DNA from: Aphelocoma coerulescens
Lineage: Eukaryota; Chordata; Aves; Passeriformes; Corvidae
Length of the DNA stretch: 64,000 nt
Direction of reading: 5' to 3'
Assembly (NCBI RefSeq): GCF_041296385.1
Contig: NC_091023.1
Location: 9,734,924-9,798,923, forward strand
Below the pieces are notes generated by a model. That model had not been told where the DNA came from. It ran no database searches and saw only the letters and a program-made list of their open reading frames with translations. Position 1 is the first letter of the stretch. The number at the start of each line of letters is the position of its first letter. The translations under genes and the position numbers were made by a program. Below are positions 11,825-23,139 of the stretch, one piece after another.

Positions 11825-12448
11825 TCATATAAAGAATTCCTCCTCGTCGTCCTCTGCTCGGTGTGCGGGGACGGCCCGCGGTGTCTGCGAGTGGCAGCCC
11901 GGAGCTCCGTGCGCCGCTGTTTTGCTCCTTCTCAGCAGCCGGGTCCCGTCCTGGGCGGGCAGGGCAGCGCTGGCCCCCGCCCCGGCCCCGGGCGATGGCG
12001 GCTGCAGGAGGCTGCTCCGCAGGGCCCTGGGGAAGTGGCTCAGCGAGCAGCGGCCGCTGCCGGGGTTCCCCACGACGAGCCCGGTGTCCACGTCGGTCTC
12101 CGTTCCGCGATGCCGGCGGCTCTCCGGGAGAGGAGCCTGCAGCCTCCTGCCCGCCTGCCTGCGCAGCGATGGCGCTTCCCACCACGGCCTGGCTGCTGCG
12201 ACACCGGGAGGAGAGCAGGAGTGCCTCTGGAGGTCACTGCTGGCTTGCTCAGAGGCAAGGGCTCCACCTGGGTCAGATTTTGTTTTACTCTTCAGAGCTC
12301 TGACCTCCCGGCTCCTCCGCCCAGCATTATCCTGCTTTACAGGGAGAGGGGCTGGGATACAGTCCTGCGGGATTTTTCCACTGCCTGTACTATTACACTG
12401 CTGGGAAAGCCCGATGCTTGTTTCAAGGGTCTTGGAGCTGTTTGGAAC
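11825..12448 (-). CDS. FAM124B: FAM124B coding exon 2 (disordered tail)
   Basis: The open frame runs without a stop from 12520 to the TGA at 11825-11827. The CAG acceptor at 12451-12449, after a T-rich tract, gives exon start GTT in phase 0, matching the phase of exon 1. The product is about 207 residues, rich in Ser, Pro, Arg, Gly and Ala with no predicted fold. The parts recognisable against human are ETDVDTG (12080-12100) with a following FPR, and the terminal EDDEEEFFI. The segment 11860-12200 is very GC-rich, unlike exon 1 and the flanking DNA. A long frame on the opposite strand is a shadow of this exon. Confidence 0.88.
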   Translation of the reverse strand, partial: VPNSSKTLETSIGLSQQCNSTGSGKIPQDCIPAPLPVKQDNAGRRSREVRALKSKTKSDPGGALASEQASSDLQRHSCSPPGVAAARPWWEAPSLRRQAGRRLQAPLPESRRHRGTETDVDTGLVVGNPGSGRCSLSHFPRALRSSLLQPPSPGAGAGASAALPAQDGTRLLRRSKTAAHGAPGCHSQTPRAVPAHRAEDDEEEFFI

Positions 12449-14679
12449 CTGTTGAAAATTAGAGAGAACCCAGTTAACACACAGTTCTAGCTTGACCAGT
12501 GATGATGCTCTCGCCCAGCCTCACTGTGCTGAGGTCACCTGCAGCCTGAGTCAGTACACCTGGGGAAGGCCTTGCCGAAGTAGGTTGTGAATACAAAAGA
12601 TCCACATGCATTCCAGGGGAACCTGGATAAACACCTGGAAAGGAGAGCCACTGCCAGTTACCACAATGGGCTTCAGGGGGGAATGTCAGCTCCACGTGGA
12701 GTCTACAAGCAGAGCCTTGGATTCAGTTTGACACGTGGCAGAAAGTGGGGGCAGGGGGGTAAATTGCAGGTAGTTAGAATAAAGATTTACAGCTGAAGAG
12801 CTGCAAAATAAAGCACTAGGCTGTCAGCCTGCTGAGTGGAGCTTGGACACAAGATATATCCTCAAATTCAAGCGGATTATGCTTTCCTTTGCGAGAAGCA
12901 CAGTGCAGCATGGTCACATCCCCAAAAAAGCTTCCAAATTTCCTGCCAGTGAATTCATGTACTTCTGACAGCTCAAAGACCTTGTATCTACAGCAGGAAG
13001 AACCACACAGTAATTTAGGAAGGGACTTTTGGAGGTCACCTGAGCCAGTCCCCTGCTCCAGGTAGGACCAACTTCAAAGCTATGTGAAGATACCCAGGGC
13101 CTTGACCAGTCCGAGAGAGTACAAACCAGTTTATAAAATTGATACTGAGTGAGGCAGCAAGGGCTGCCCTGAGATTAGTGTTCAGAGAAGCATAAAAATA
13201 GGCTGAACCGAGTAATTAACTTTATCTGTAACAATTTCTGTAAGGAAAAAGCACAGGATGGGCAAATAATCTAAAATCTAAATTACAAGAAAAAAAAAAA
13301 CAGAGATGGGAGGGGTTGTTACAATGGAAAGAAAGCACACTGAACTAAACTGCCATTCTGCTCACATGTATACTTCTCACTACATGTCATTTCAGCACTG
13401 ACTTTGTCTTTTTTAAAATTTGTATTCATATAACCTCTGAACTGCACACTTGAACAGAAAAGGCAGAGATTTCCTAGGACACATCTCTGTCACTCTTGCC
13501 CAACTGTAACTCACTTGTGAGCTCACAGCCTCTATTGCAGGCGGTGCTGTATCAACATTACACTTACAAAACTTCTGGTTTTGGATGCCAAAAATCAGCT
13601 TTGAAAAACATTTAAACAGCAGTGACTTATCAGAAAAAGATTAGGCTGCTACAATCATTTGTTTGAGGCAGATCAGGGAAGATGTTAAGCTAGTGTACCC
13701 TAGAAAGCATTAATAATCTCCATTTCAGGCAAGCAGTAATGATGTTAATTTAACAGTACAAAAACACTCCAAGGATCAGTGCTTATATTTATCAACAGCA
13801 TCACAGCACTGGCAGACTCCGACTACTGCATTCACAAATTCAAAAGAAAACATGAACAAACAAAATGGTAATTTCCATTTTGAACCAGTCCTGCTTTCCT
13901 TGGAAAAAAGTAGGTAAATCCCCTCCTCTGAGAGCACCACAGACACATACCTTGAGCAGAATTGTATTTCCTTCATAGTCCTGTGTTTGCCACCTGGTGC
14001 TGCTGATGGGAACACACGGGTTGGGCAGGAGGGGCACCAGCTGCCCGATTTCTTGCACCTTGAACTGCAAGGCTGACGAATCCCTGGGCTCGGCAGCCAC
14101 CCCGATGGGCAGCTGCTTCAGGCACAGCTGCACGGCCACGTGTGGGGTGGCATGCAGCACGAAGACACAGAAAGTGGTTTTCTGCAGAGTGGCTTCTTTC
14201 TGGAGGATCATCTCGTAGAGCCTCACTGCATCCTCATAGTTATCAAAGCTGCAGTAGAGGGTGACGCGCAGGATTTCGGGGCCGCAGTGCACCCGCCTGA
14301 TGCCCCACACGGGCAGCTGCTCATCCAGGCCATAGAAGTCCTGGTGGGCTGGGGCATAGCGAGGGCTTTGCCCATTAGCAAACTGGGCACGCTGGTACCG
14401 CCAAGGTGGGCGCTGGAATTGCTCATGGACCTGGACAATCCGTTCTTCTCCCAAGTCCTCGTGCAGAAAAAGGAGGACAGATATTCCAGGAAAGCTGCAG
14501 CTCCTCTTGCAGTATCTCTCGTAGTATTTCAGTGGAGGAATCCGCTCAGACACCAGGAAAAGGCGAATGTCCAGGCAGAGCCACTCCAAAAGCCGATCCA
14601 GAGTTTGCTGCAGAAGAAATGTGTGTCCCAAATGGGTGAGGAGATGCACAGTCATCAGAGACTCTGCTCCACCATCCAT
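11825..14679 (-). CDS. FAM124B: FAM124B, two coding exons, about 450 aa
   Basis: The gene encodes FAM124B, a vertebrate protein with an N-terminal FAM124 domain. The human protein has been reported as nuclear and as part of a CHD7/CHD8-containing complex; its biochemical activity is unknown. The model joins 14679-13951 (243 codons, phase 0) to 12448-11825 (207 codons plus TGA). The intron has a GTATGT donor and a pyrimidine-rich CAACAG acceptor. The total of about 450 aa compares with 455 in human, from memory. Exon 1 is highly conserved, with SFDNYEDAVRLYEMIL, FKVQEIGQLVPLLPNPC and SSTRWQTQDY. The second exon is supported by ETDVDTG (human ETNVDTG) and an acidic end in EEEFFI. The same-strand neighbour CUL3 begins its 3' end about 11.5 kb upstream, as in human. 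I am sure of the identity and less sure of the 5' UTR. Confidence 0.93.
13015..13130 (-). mobile_element. Degraded CR1 LINE 3' fragment
   Basis: Reading the plus strand, 'aggaagggacttttggaggtcacctgagccagtcccctgctcc' follows the reverse complement of the avian CR1 3' region (typically ggaagggacctctggaggtcacctggtccaacccccctgctc). The element is therefore on the minus strand. It is diverged, lacks the terminal octamer repeat and sits in the intergenic side of the FAM124B intron, about 570 bp from exon 2. Confidence 0.65.
13951..14679 (-). CDS. FAM124B: FAM124B coding exon 1 (FAM124 domain)
   Basis: The exon encodes residues 1-243. I chose the ATG at 14677-14679 because MDGGAESLMTVHLL aligns with the human start MDETQGPLAMTVHLL. 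An in-frame upstream GTG/ATG-like extension to 14697 crosses a possible splice acceptor (TTTTGCCAG ending at 14691) and is unlikely to be translated. The exon ends ILLK followed by donor GTATGT at 13950-13945. Nearly the whole FAM124 domain is here, including a hydrophobic strand (VLLFLHE) and the most conserved block, RVTLYCSFDNYEDA. Confidence 0.95.
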
Positions 14680-14689
14680 TGCAAAGACT

Positions 14690-17600
14690 CCTGGCAAAAA
14701 CTTAAAACAGACAAATTGGTGCCTTCCTTCTACTCTTGCGGCCTCAGGAACACAAGGTGTACTCTGAGACTTGAACAGAATGAGTTCAGACTCCTGCAGG
14801 CTGTGCAGTAGCCTGATGAAACACGTGGGTAAGCACAGTGAACGTGCAGAGCTGGCAGGTGGAGAATGACAAGGCTTTAAGCGAGCAGTCCCAGGTCACA
14901 TCCCAGCAGAGCTCGGCTCAAGGCTCATTCCCAGCTCTGGAGCTCTGGTCACTGAGTACGTGCAATCCAAGTGTCCAGACTCAGCTCTGTGTCCTCCTGC
15001 TCCCGTCCTTCATAGCACAGGACAGCAGAGATGCACAGCATTGGAACACAAGCAGCGATTTTCCAGGATGAGGTGATGCTCACTTGTCTCTCGGCAGTGG
15101 AAGCCGTGGCCGCTCTGGACCTAGCCGAGTCCCACCAGTGCAATCACTGCCTTTTGCAAAGCCCATGTAGCACTCATGGCTGAAACCCTCAGCAAGTTTT
15201 CTTCTAGTCAGCAGGCTGGCTTCGGCTCATTGTAAAAAGCCTGTGATCTCTGGGAGTCCCACCCTTCTGGGGCACACAGATAAGCTATTCTTTGAAAACA
15301 AGGAAGGAAAACAGAATAACAAAAGAAAAAACCCAGCCATGTGAACACAACGGATAACAATAAGGGCAGATATAAATCAGGAAAGAGGAGCTTTGGGAAA
15401 AAAACCTCGACTCCTAGTTACACCCTTCACAACACAGGTAGCTTGCTGCCTAATTGGAAACCAGGTCCTGGGTACTGTAGCCCATAAAAGCTGGCTTTCC
15501 ATTTTCAGTGCCCTCTTTGCTTCTTTTTCCTCCTTTATTTTTTTTTTTCCTGAGATACCCATGTCATCAGCAGCCTTAAGCAAAGTCCAAGGGTTTTTTT
15601 TTCCTTGCTCCTTGGCTTTACATATTAGTACTTAGCTTATCTTACTTCATAAGCTACAATAGGAATGCTGAAAATACACCTCTTTCCAGGTCTCTTCTAG
15701 TGTCTGGACAATAAATCACACTGACCCTTCATCTCCCTATTTGCAGCCCAGGAGCAACACAATACAGGTCAAGCCAAACCCACTTCCTATACAGAAGTGG
15801 CCCCACTGCAGCCAGTATGTAAATCAAAACTGGAGCCTCTGGTGGTCTGTCCAGCTCCATCTAATTGAGAGCAGCACACCTCTCTCTGCTGACATGCCAA
15901 CTTCCCTCTCAAACAGCCAATCACACAAACCAGTGGTTCACTGTGCAGAAATCCCAGCATTAGTAAGTGTGTTATTCATAACTCTGAACTATTTTTTTTA
16001 ATATGACCCAAACTTTATAAGTAAAATCTCCAAGGTCTAAAAGTACAAGCAGCAGTGCCTTGGTTTTGTTTAGGGACATCCCTCTCACTGGTAGAAACTC
16101 ACATTCATTCTTTAAAAGCTATGCTGGCACCTATATACAATAAAAATTAAAAAGACTGTCTAGAAAATGAGGAAAAAAAATATTTTGCACCCACCTGCAA
16201 CACTTTGAGCAAGTAACAACTGCTGTTGGGAGAGAGACAAAAACAAAACCCAGCCTTCAGACAATTGCAGGAAGAAAGCGAAGAGTGCAAGTGCTTAAAA
16301 CATTAAAATGCTCTAGATGAGCTCTGAACAACACAATTTCACTAAAATATGGAAAAGGAAATGATTCATCAACTCCTTGCTACAGGGCAGGGGCAGACAG
16401 TCATCTGCCTTCCTGCTTGTGAAGAACAGGGGAATTTTGTCTGTACAGGAAAACACTGAAACTGAGCAAGTTCATCAGGGCTCAGTTTGTAGCTGGAAAC
16501 AGCTCCCATAACAGGTTCCCCTATTCCCACCCCAGGTGAGCACCCCTTGGGCTGCTACTGCACCACAGCCCCAGTGCCTGCTCCCACTCCCCCTTCTCCC
16601 TGGGAGCAGGACCCCCACTCCTGCACCTGCAAACTGCTCCCTCTCAGGGCAGTGAAGAGGGAGTGGGGGGACAAGCACTGATTTCCTTGTGCAGTGCCAT
16701 CACTGCTGGCTTGGGCAGCTCTCGGCCCCACTCCTGCTCCAGTCTGCTGGGTAAAATCCCATGGGCAGCTGCAGCTGTGTGGTGAAGGTGACAGAGGACT
16801 GAGTATGCAAATTCCTGCAGAGCAGCCGTAGAGAGTAAGGGCTGGTTAGGGAATGATGCAGAAACCTTGGCCCTCTCCAGCTCCTGCTGTGGCCAGTGGG
16901 AGCCAAATTGTTTCCCAGATGGGCAGGTGCTTGCTCTAGAGACTGCTGAAGGTGACCAGCATCTATCCCGGTTTTATAACAGCCAAAAACCTGAGCCTTA
17001 CTCACAAAAAGGGTTAAATCCTTAACCCTCCACCATGTATTTCTTCTGTGCTTGCTGGGGTGGGACAGGGAAACAATCTCAGCTCTGAAACTCTACCTGA
17101 TGAAACTGCCTGGAGAACAATTTTAGGTCTGGTTCTCAGATCTCCAGCAGCTCCAGGTCAGGAGCATGAGATGAGCTGAAGCTCAGCCTTTGCCTGACCC
17201 TCTCCCTCAGAGGAGGGCAGCCCCACCACCCAGCCTGAGCACCTCTGCTCCTCTTCCACTTGCTTTGACAACTAAATATCCTTGGGGAAGGGCTCAAACC
17301 AGGCTCCTCAGCCTCAGACAAGGGTACCCTCATGCCCTCACTTGGTCCCCAGTTTATTGCCCCCCCCCCCCCCAGCCTTGGAATAAAGCCTGGGTGCCAT
17401 GGACCTCACTGCTGCAGCCTGGTGAGTTCAGACCCTTCATCCACGGCTCATCTCAGGTGGAAAAGGGATGGCTGCCAGGAGAACAAAGTGCTGGCTTTTG
17501 CTGGATCTCCTAAGAAAAGCAAAGTGCTGATTTCACTCCGATCCCTGAATGGAATGAGTCCTTGCTTTCCTCTCTGCTTCCCCTTCCCCCAGTTTTCCAG

Positions 17601-18745
17601 TCTGGCTGCCAAACGGAAAAGCACATTTTTCATAGTGACCTACTGAACACACCAGGAAAGATTTCTTCAGATTAGAAAAATAGCTGTTCAATCTTATGTG
17701 AAAAGTCACTTTGCTGAGGGGAGGAGGGGCAGGTAATTCTGATATGGGACTCAAAAAAATTGGGGCCCCATTCTGACATGGCAGTGACTGGTAACACAGC
17801 AGAACTTACAGGAAGCTAGCTGATAGGGCACTCCAGCTGTGTGTAAGAGCAAGTCAAAGATGAATATTTGTATCTGGCACTAATACATACACTGGTAAGC
17901 CCTGCACAAATTAAAGTCCAAATGTGAACAACTAATAAACACTTTATGATGTGAAGCCTCAGAGAATACTGTCTGCTGTATGTCTAAAATCCTACAGTGG
18001 AAAGGCACAGCAAAATAATTAAAGATTCCTTTTCATAATGAATTCCTGAGTTGTGCCTAGTCCTCTCCCCTGCTCAGAGCCCTTTGCTTCAGCTGACACC
18101 ACCAAAACTGATGATGCATCACAGGATTTAAAAGTTCATAGCAACATCTGTAAGGAAGGTACTTTACAAGGATTATTAGAACGTAATTAACTTGAGAGAG
18201 GCTGAGTATGTATTACCTAAGCACCTTGGGAGAAGGCCTCATTAAATACATGACTCAGTCTTCCTAATTTCTTTTAAAAACTTTTTTTGTTTTACACCAA
18301 TCTCAAGCTCCGCCTATAACAAGGACAAAACTACTAAATTAACCTGCTAGGTGACAGCTATATACAGCATATACAGTACTGAGATAAAAATCAAGATTAA
18401 GGCCTTACTCGAATACAAAAGTCTTTTTGGAGTTTGGCTTCAAAACCCATGACTCCAATTCATCACTGCTTTTGAAGAAGCCAAAGACCCAATGACCAAA
18501 AGAGCAAAAACCCATCTAACCTACTGCATTTAAGTGGACTTCTCTCCCAAACGATTCTTGTTTCTTCTTTTTAGCCAGCTATCAAAAAGTAAGCATCCAG
18601 CAAGGGTCTGTCAGCAGGCAGAAAATACAGAGCACCACCACACACTGTGAGTCAGGATCCGAGCACATACACACACAAGGAGAAGGAAACAAGAACACAG
18701 CCGTAAAGACCAGAGGGAGCTGTCTCAGGCTGCAGCCTGTCCTAC
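14690..18745. other. Upstream of FAM124B: possible 5' intron or intergenic DNA
   Basis: No coding exon was recognised. Contents are ordinary mixed-composition DNA with a C14 run at 17360-17373 and a perfect 10-bp palindrome TGATGCATCA at 18112-18121. If the putative non-coding exon at 18746-18857 is real, this stretch is the first intron of FAM124B. Confidence 0.4.
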
Positions 18746-18857
18746 CTGGCAGAGCTGCTGCAGCGCTGCCCTGGACTCTGCTGAAGCCGCAGCTTAGCCT
18801 GGCAGCACCTCGGCTCCAGCTCCTCCCAGCGACTCCAGCTCCTGCCGGGAGGAACAC
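18746..18857 (-). other. FAM124B: Candidate non-coding first exon of FAM124B
   Basis: A locally GC-rich block ends on the minus strand in CTGCCAG followed by GTAGGA, a good donor (GT at 18745-18744). It could splice to the acceptor TTTTGCCAG just before 14690, ten bases upstream of the FAM124B start codon. The 5' boundary is arbitrary, as no TATA box or clear initiator was seen. The alternative is a chance donor in a CpG-rich patch, with transcription starting close to 14.7 kb. Confidence 0.28.
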
Positions 18858-19411
18858 CTCGCCTGGAGGCGCAGGGACAAGGGAGAGCTTAAAGGCTCAA
18901 AGGAGATAAAATGTAAAGTGAGAGAGGTTCCTCCTGACACTGAGCCACGGCTCCCGGGGGAACAGGGATCCTCGTGGCACTACGGCACACGCTGCAGAGG
19001 GACACCCAGGGTTAAACCACATCTTCCCTGTGCACCTGGTGACTACAGTAACGAGAGTACAGCAAAGTTATCCTCAGGTGACACAGGCTTTGGGGCAAGG
19101 GCAAGGCTGAGAGAGGAGCAATGAGACACAGAGATTAGTTTCCTAGTAGTAACAAATATGTTGTAAAAAGGCAATGTGTGTCCTTGGCTGGTTTTTATAT
19201 TCGTCTCCCACCAAACATGGGCTATGTGTCCTCAGCCAGTTATGGGACACTTGCAGATAGTTCCATTCTTCCTCATTTTTCAGTTTGTCTAAAATATTTA
19301 AAAAACAAAACAAAACAAAACACTCTGTGCACCCAAACCAAGATCCACTAAAAATAATGAGCCAATCGCAGGTCATAGCAGAAACAAGTATTCAATAAAA
19401 AAAGTGAGATC

Positions 19412-19805
19412 ACAGAATCATAGAATGGGTCAGGTTGGAAGGGACCACCATGGGGAATCTGGTCCAATCTCCCTGCTCCGGCAGGATCATCCCAGAGCAT
19501 ACGTGGCACAGGATTGTGTCCAGATGGTTGTTCTGGAATATCTCCAGTGAGGGAGACTCCACACCCTGTCAGGACAACCTGATCCAGTGCTCGGTCACTG
19601 CACACTGAGGAAATTCTTCCTCACATTCAGGTGGAACTTCCTGGGCATCAGTTTCTGCCATTGTCTCTTGTCCTATTGCTTCACACCACAGAGCAGAGCC
19701 CAGTCCATTCCCTTGACACCCTTCCTTCAGTCTTTTATAGGTACTGATTAGATCCCCTCTCAGCCTTCTGGAGACTGAACAAGCCCAACCCTCTCAGCCT
19801 TTCCT
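19412..19805 (-). mobile_element. CR1 LINE, 3' end, minus strand
   Basis: On the plus strand the copy begins 'cacagaatcatagaatgg', the reverse complement of the CR1 terminal octamer repeats. It then follows the CR1 3' UTR through 'ggttggaagggaccacc', 'ccagtgagggagactccacaccctgtc', 'gaggaaattcttcctcacattcaggtggaacttcctg' and 'gattagatcccctctcagccttct'. This is a typical 5'-truncated insertion of about 390 bp, better preserved than the other copies here and hence probably younger. It marks the genome as avian or close to it. Confidence 0.93.
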
Positions 19806-21146
19806 GTGGTGACTTGACTTCAAAGAGCCAACATTCAGCACTGACCCAAGATGGCATCTTTGGGATCCCTCTGCCTACATCCCCAGGGGTCATCCACTTC
19901 CACAGAGGTCAGAGTGGGACAAGGGGGAAGTCAGCCTGCCTATCTGTGAATTTAAGTGCCCAGCTTAAGGGACTCATTTCTGAAAGATTTAACCCAGCAA
20001 TTTTTCTATAAATTACACCTCAATTAAAAACCTTCCAGAAAAAGAAAACAGGCAGATCCAAACAAACCCAAGACTTGCAGGAGCCAGCAAAGTGTTTGTT
20101 TAATCAGCTTACATTTGGCATTGTTGAAGGCAACTCAAAAGCAGACTTCTTGGAAGGCCAGCAGCAGAGCCGGCCGTGACTGCACCCTGCCGGCCGCTAA
20201 TAAGAGCGAGTCCCCAGGAGATGGTGACCTTGCCAGCGAGGCCAAGCTCCAGCTTAAGGAACAAGTCAGACCCACGCAGTGTGAAGGCTTCTAATGACTC
20301 CCTTTCCTGAAGACAACCTTCCTGAGATACAGAATAATACACCCCAACTTCTAATTTAAAAAAGTGTTGATCCCACATTATGCTGGAATTGAAGATTTGC
20401 ATAATTAAGTTGATACCAAATGCTGTGACAGACAAGCTGCAGGAGATTATTAGTCTCTTCTTTAACAGAATTTCAAAAGAAGTAAGATCCAAACAGCCAA
20501 CAAATATTAGCAGAAGTGGCTCTCAAGGTCTAGGAAACTCAGGCATTATTTGGATTTGGGGTGTATGCTGGTAAGTTTGCAAAGGAAAATCTGCACACGA
20601 ACTCAAGCCATAGTAAGGCACCACCAGGCTCGGATGTGGCATCACTTTGAGGACTTCAGGACATCTTATTGTGAATTTTTCCTCCCAAGAACAGGATTGC
20701 TAAAGTTATGAATGCTATTCATAAACAGGGGCTGGAAGCACTTTATCCAACCTCTATACAACTGAAAAATCAGAGTTCATTATCAAATTTCATCACTCAA
20801 AGAACATGAAACATGCACAGGAAATACCCTGTTTCCAAGATTTCCAGTAATACTCATTTTGGGAGGGCAAAATCCCTCCCTGATTTCCACAATACCTGTT
20901 TCCTTATACAAGTAACAGCCAGTGAGTCCAGGTCCTGTCATATCACATAACTGCACATCAGCTTCTGGAACAACAGAGCTCAAGGCACCAGGATTTTAGC
21001 CTAGACAGTTGTTAGTATTTTTCTGTTCACTTCTTGAAACCCACTCCAAGTTCAGGATGTGCAAGACTCTCAGTACATGCTAAATCTCATAAGTCACTCC
21101 AATGGTGCCACACTTATCTAAAGAAGTGGTTACAGTAAGGGAGAAA

Positions 21147-21213
21147 TAAATAATAAATAATAAATAATAAATAATAAATAATAAATAATAAATAATAAAT
21201 AATAAATAATAAA
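21147..21213. repeat. (TAAATAA)n microsatellite
   Basis: There are nine perfect head-to-tail copies of the 7-bp unit TAAATAA (21147-21209) followed by a partial TAAA. It lies in intergenic DNA and is probably length-polymorphic. Confidence 0.97.
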
Positions 21214-23113
21214 CATAACAAATATATGTCACTGCAAACTAATCCATACCCTTCTGTGGCCTGTGGAAATCTCAGTTTTTTCAGTTTCTAAGAAACATAA
21301 TTCAAGAAATAAAATCTGGCATTATAACTTAAAAAGATCATGTCCCATGACTAGATTAAAGAGTCATGATTTTCAGATTCAATTTGCAGATCTAACAGCG
21401 TTTTGTGTCATCATCTGGTGCTGTGTATGTAACTCTCAGTCCTCATTCACCTCAAACATTTTATGCTACATGGGAAGTTGCTTTTCCTGTCACTCCATGC
21501 TATTCCAAGACACAATCTCAAAAGTTTTGAGACAGAACCTGCAGGAAACCTTGTTAAAGACGCTACTGGGTGCTTAACATAGCTTCAGTCAAGGACAGGA
21601 GAGGTAAGGAAAGGGGGAGAAAGAAAAGGGAAAGGGAAAGACTGGGAAGCCCTGTGAGACCAGCAGGCAGGTGAGGTCACTGCCCGGGACACGCCCGGCT
21701 CGGCTGCCCCGGCTCCCGCCTTCGGATGTTCAGAGCAGGTCTGTACTGCACACTCCGCATCCCCAGTAGTACACGTTTCTTGCTGGCAGTCCCCCAGGAT
21801 GCCCCGAAGCTACCAGCACAGGTTAACATCTATACATAGTGAATACAAGTTACTACTAATCCCACATTTTGCACCCTCTGCCCCATAAAGCCCAGCACAA
21901 TCTCAGAACAAGTTTTGCTCCAGCCCTCCGTTGCTCTCCCCAGAGATGCAGCTGCCTCCCCACAAGGCAGCCGGCATGATGACAGCTAACAGCCCTGTGG
22001 AGCAAATACACCTCACTCGGCTGTGTAGACATTTCTCCCCTGAGCATGCACCACATCCTGCACCACCTTTGCTTCAGCTTCAGCTCCTGACAGACCAAAC
22101 ATCACTGCTCTGACAGGATTTGAAGAATACAGCCACACAAATGAAATTAACCGCAGCAGCACGATGTTCACACAGGAGGAAGAGAGTAGCTCTAAGATCG
22201 GAGGGTTCCTCAGCATCCGTTGTACCTGGGATAAAAGTTAAGTTTTGAACTGCAGGAGAAAGAATAATTAACAAAACATCACTGCTGTATGTTCAAATAT
22301 TATTTCTTTTCCTACCCATAAACTCTGTGTTCATCTCAGTGCTACTGAATGCATTAGTTCCCATGGACTTACTCCCCAGGAAAGCTCCAATTTTGAAGAA
22401 GAAAGGAAGAGCAGAAAGGAGGTTGCTTATACAGTTGACACACACTAATGCCAGCACAAAAAAGCACTGTCCTGGGGCAAGAGGTCCAGCCATGTCCATA
22501 CTGTTACACCAAACACGAACCACAGCTGAAAGATTCAGAATATTAAATGCAGTTTGTGGGCACAATATATGAACACTTCCTTGCACAGTGAAGGACAGAA
22601 AAGTAGGTGAACTATTGTCCTGTACTTTTATCCAGCTTTCAGTTTGATGGATATATAAGTTCTGCATCTTACAATCTTTTCATATGACCCATTCCAGAGG
22701 ACAGAGGAACCACTAAACTCACACTTCAGACTGAGCACAATGGTTATTACATTTACTGTCCAATGTATCAAAATGAGTATCAACAGAAACTCACTTTGGC
22801 CCAGACACACACAAGATAATGCCTGTTACCAGCTGGGCACACTACTGAGTCCAGTTCTAGGCTGCCAAACCCTTGCCCTAAAGCACAGGGCTCTATGGAA
22901 GGGGGAGCTCAGGATCAGAGCCCAGCTCACTGCTAAGCACCATGAGGAACAAAGCAGAGCCAAAGGGTTTGATTGAGCTATGGTGGTTCTGGCCAGTTTT
23001 GGACATGCAGAGGCCATAAGCAGTTCCAGTTTTTGCTACTTTTGAAAAGATGGGAACTCCATCTCTGTGCAAGCTTATCCCCAAAATTATCCATTATGAC
23101 AGGCTCTATTACC

Positions 23114-23139
23114 GTATATATATATATATATATATATAT
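23114..23139. repeat. (TA)n microsatellite
   Basis: An uninterrupted TA dinucleotide run of about 13 units. No coding context. Confidence 0.95.

Noticed and set aside
11633..12490. 285-codon plus-strand frame
   Set aside because: It lies antisense to FAM124B exon 2 and is open because of that exon's GC-rich composition. It has no recognisable domain and starts outside the exon in ordinary DNA.
22293..22667. 124-codon minus-strand frame with a hydrophobic stretch between FAM124B and CUL3
   Set aside because: No homology recognised, no Kozak context or splice signals worth noting, and an overlapping frame is open on the other strand.
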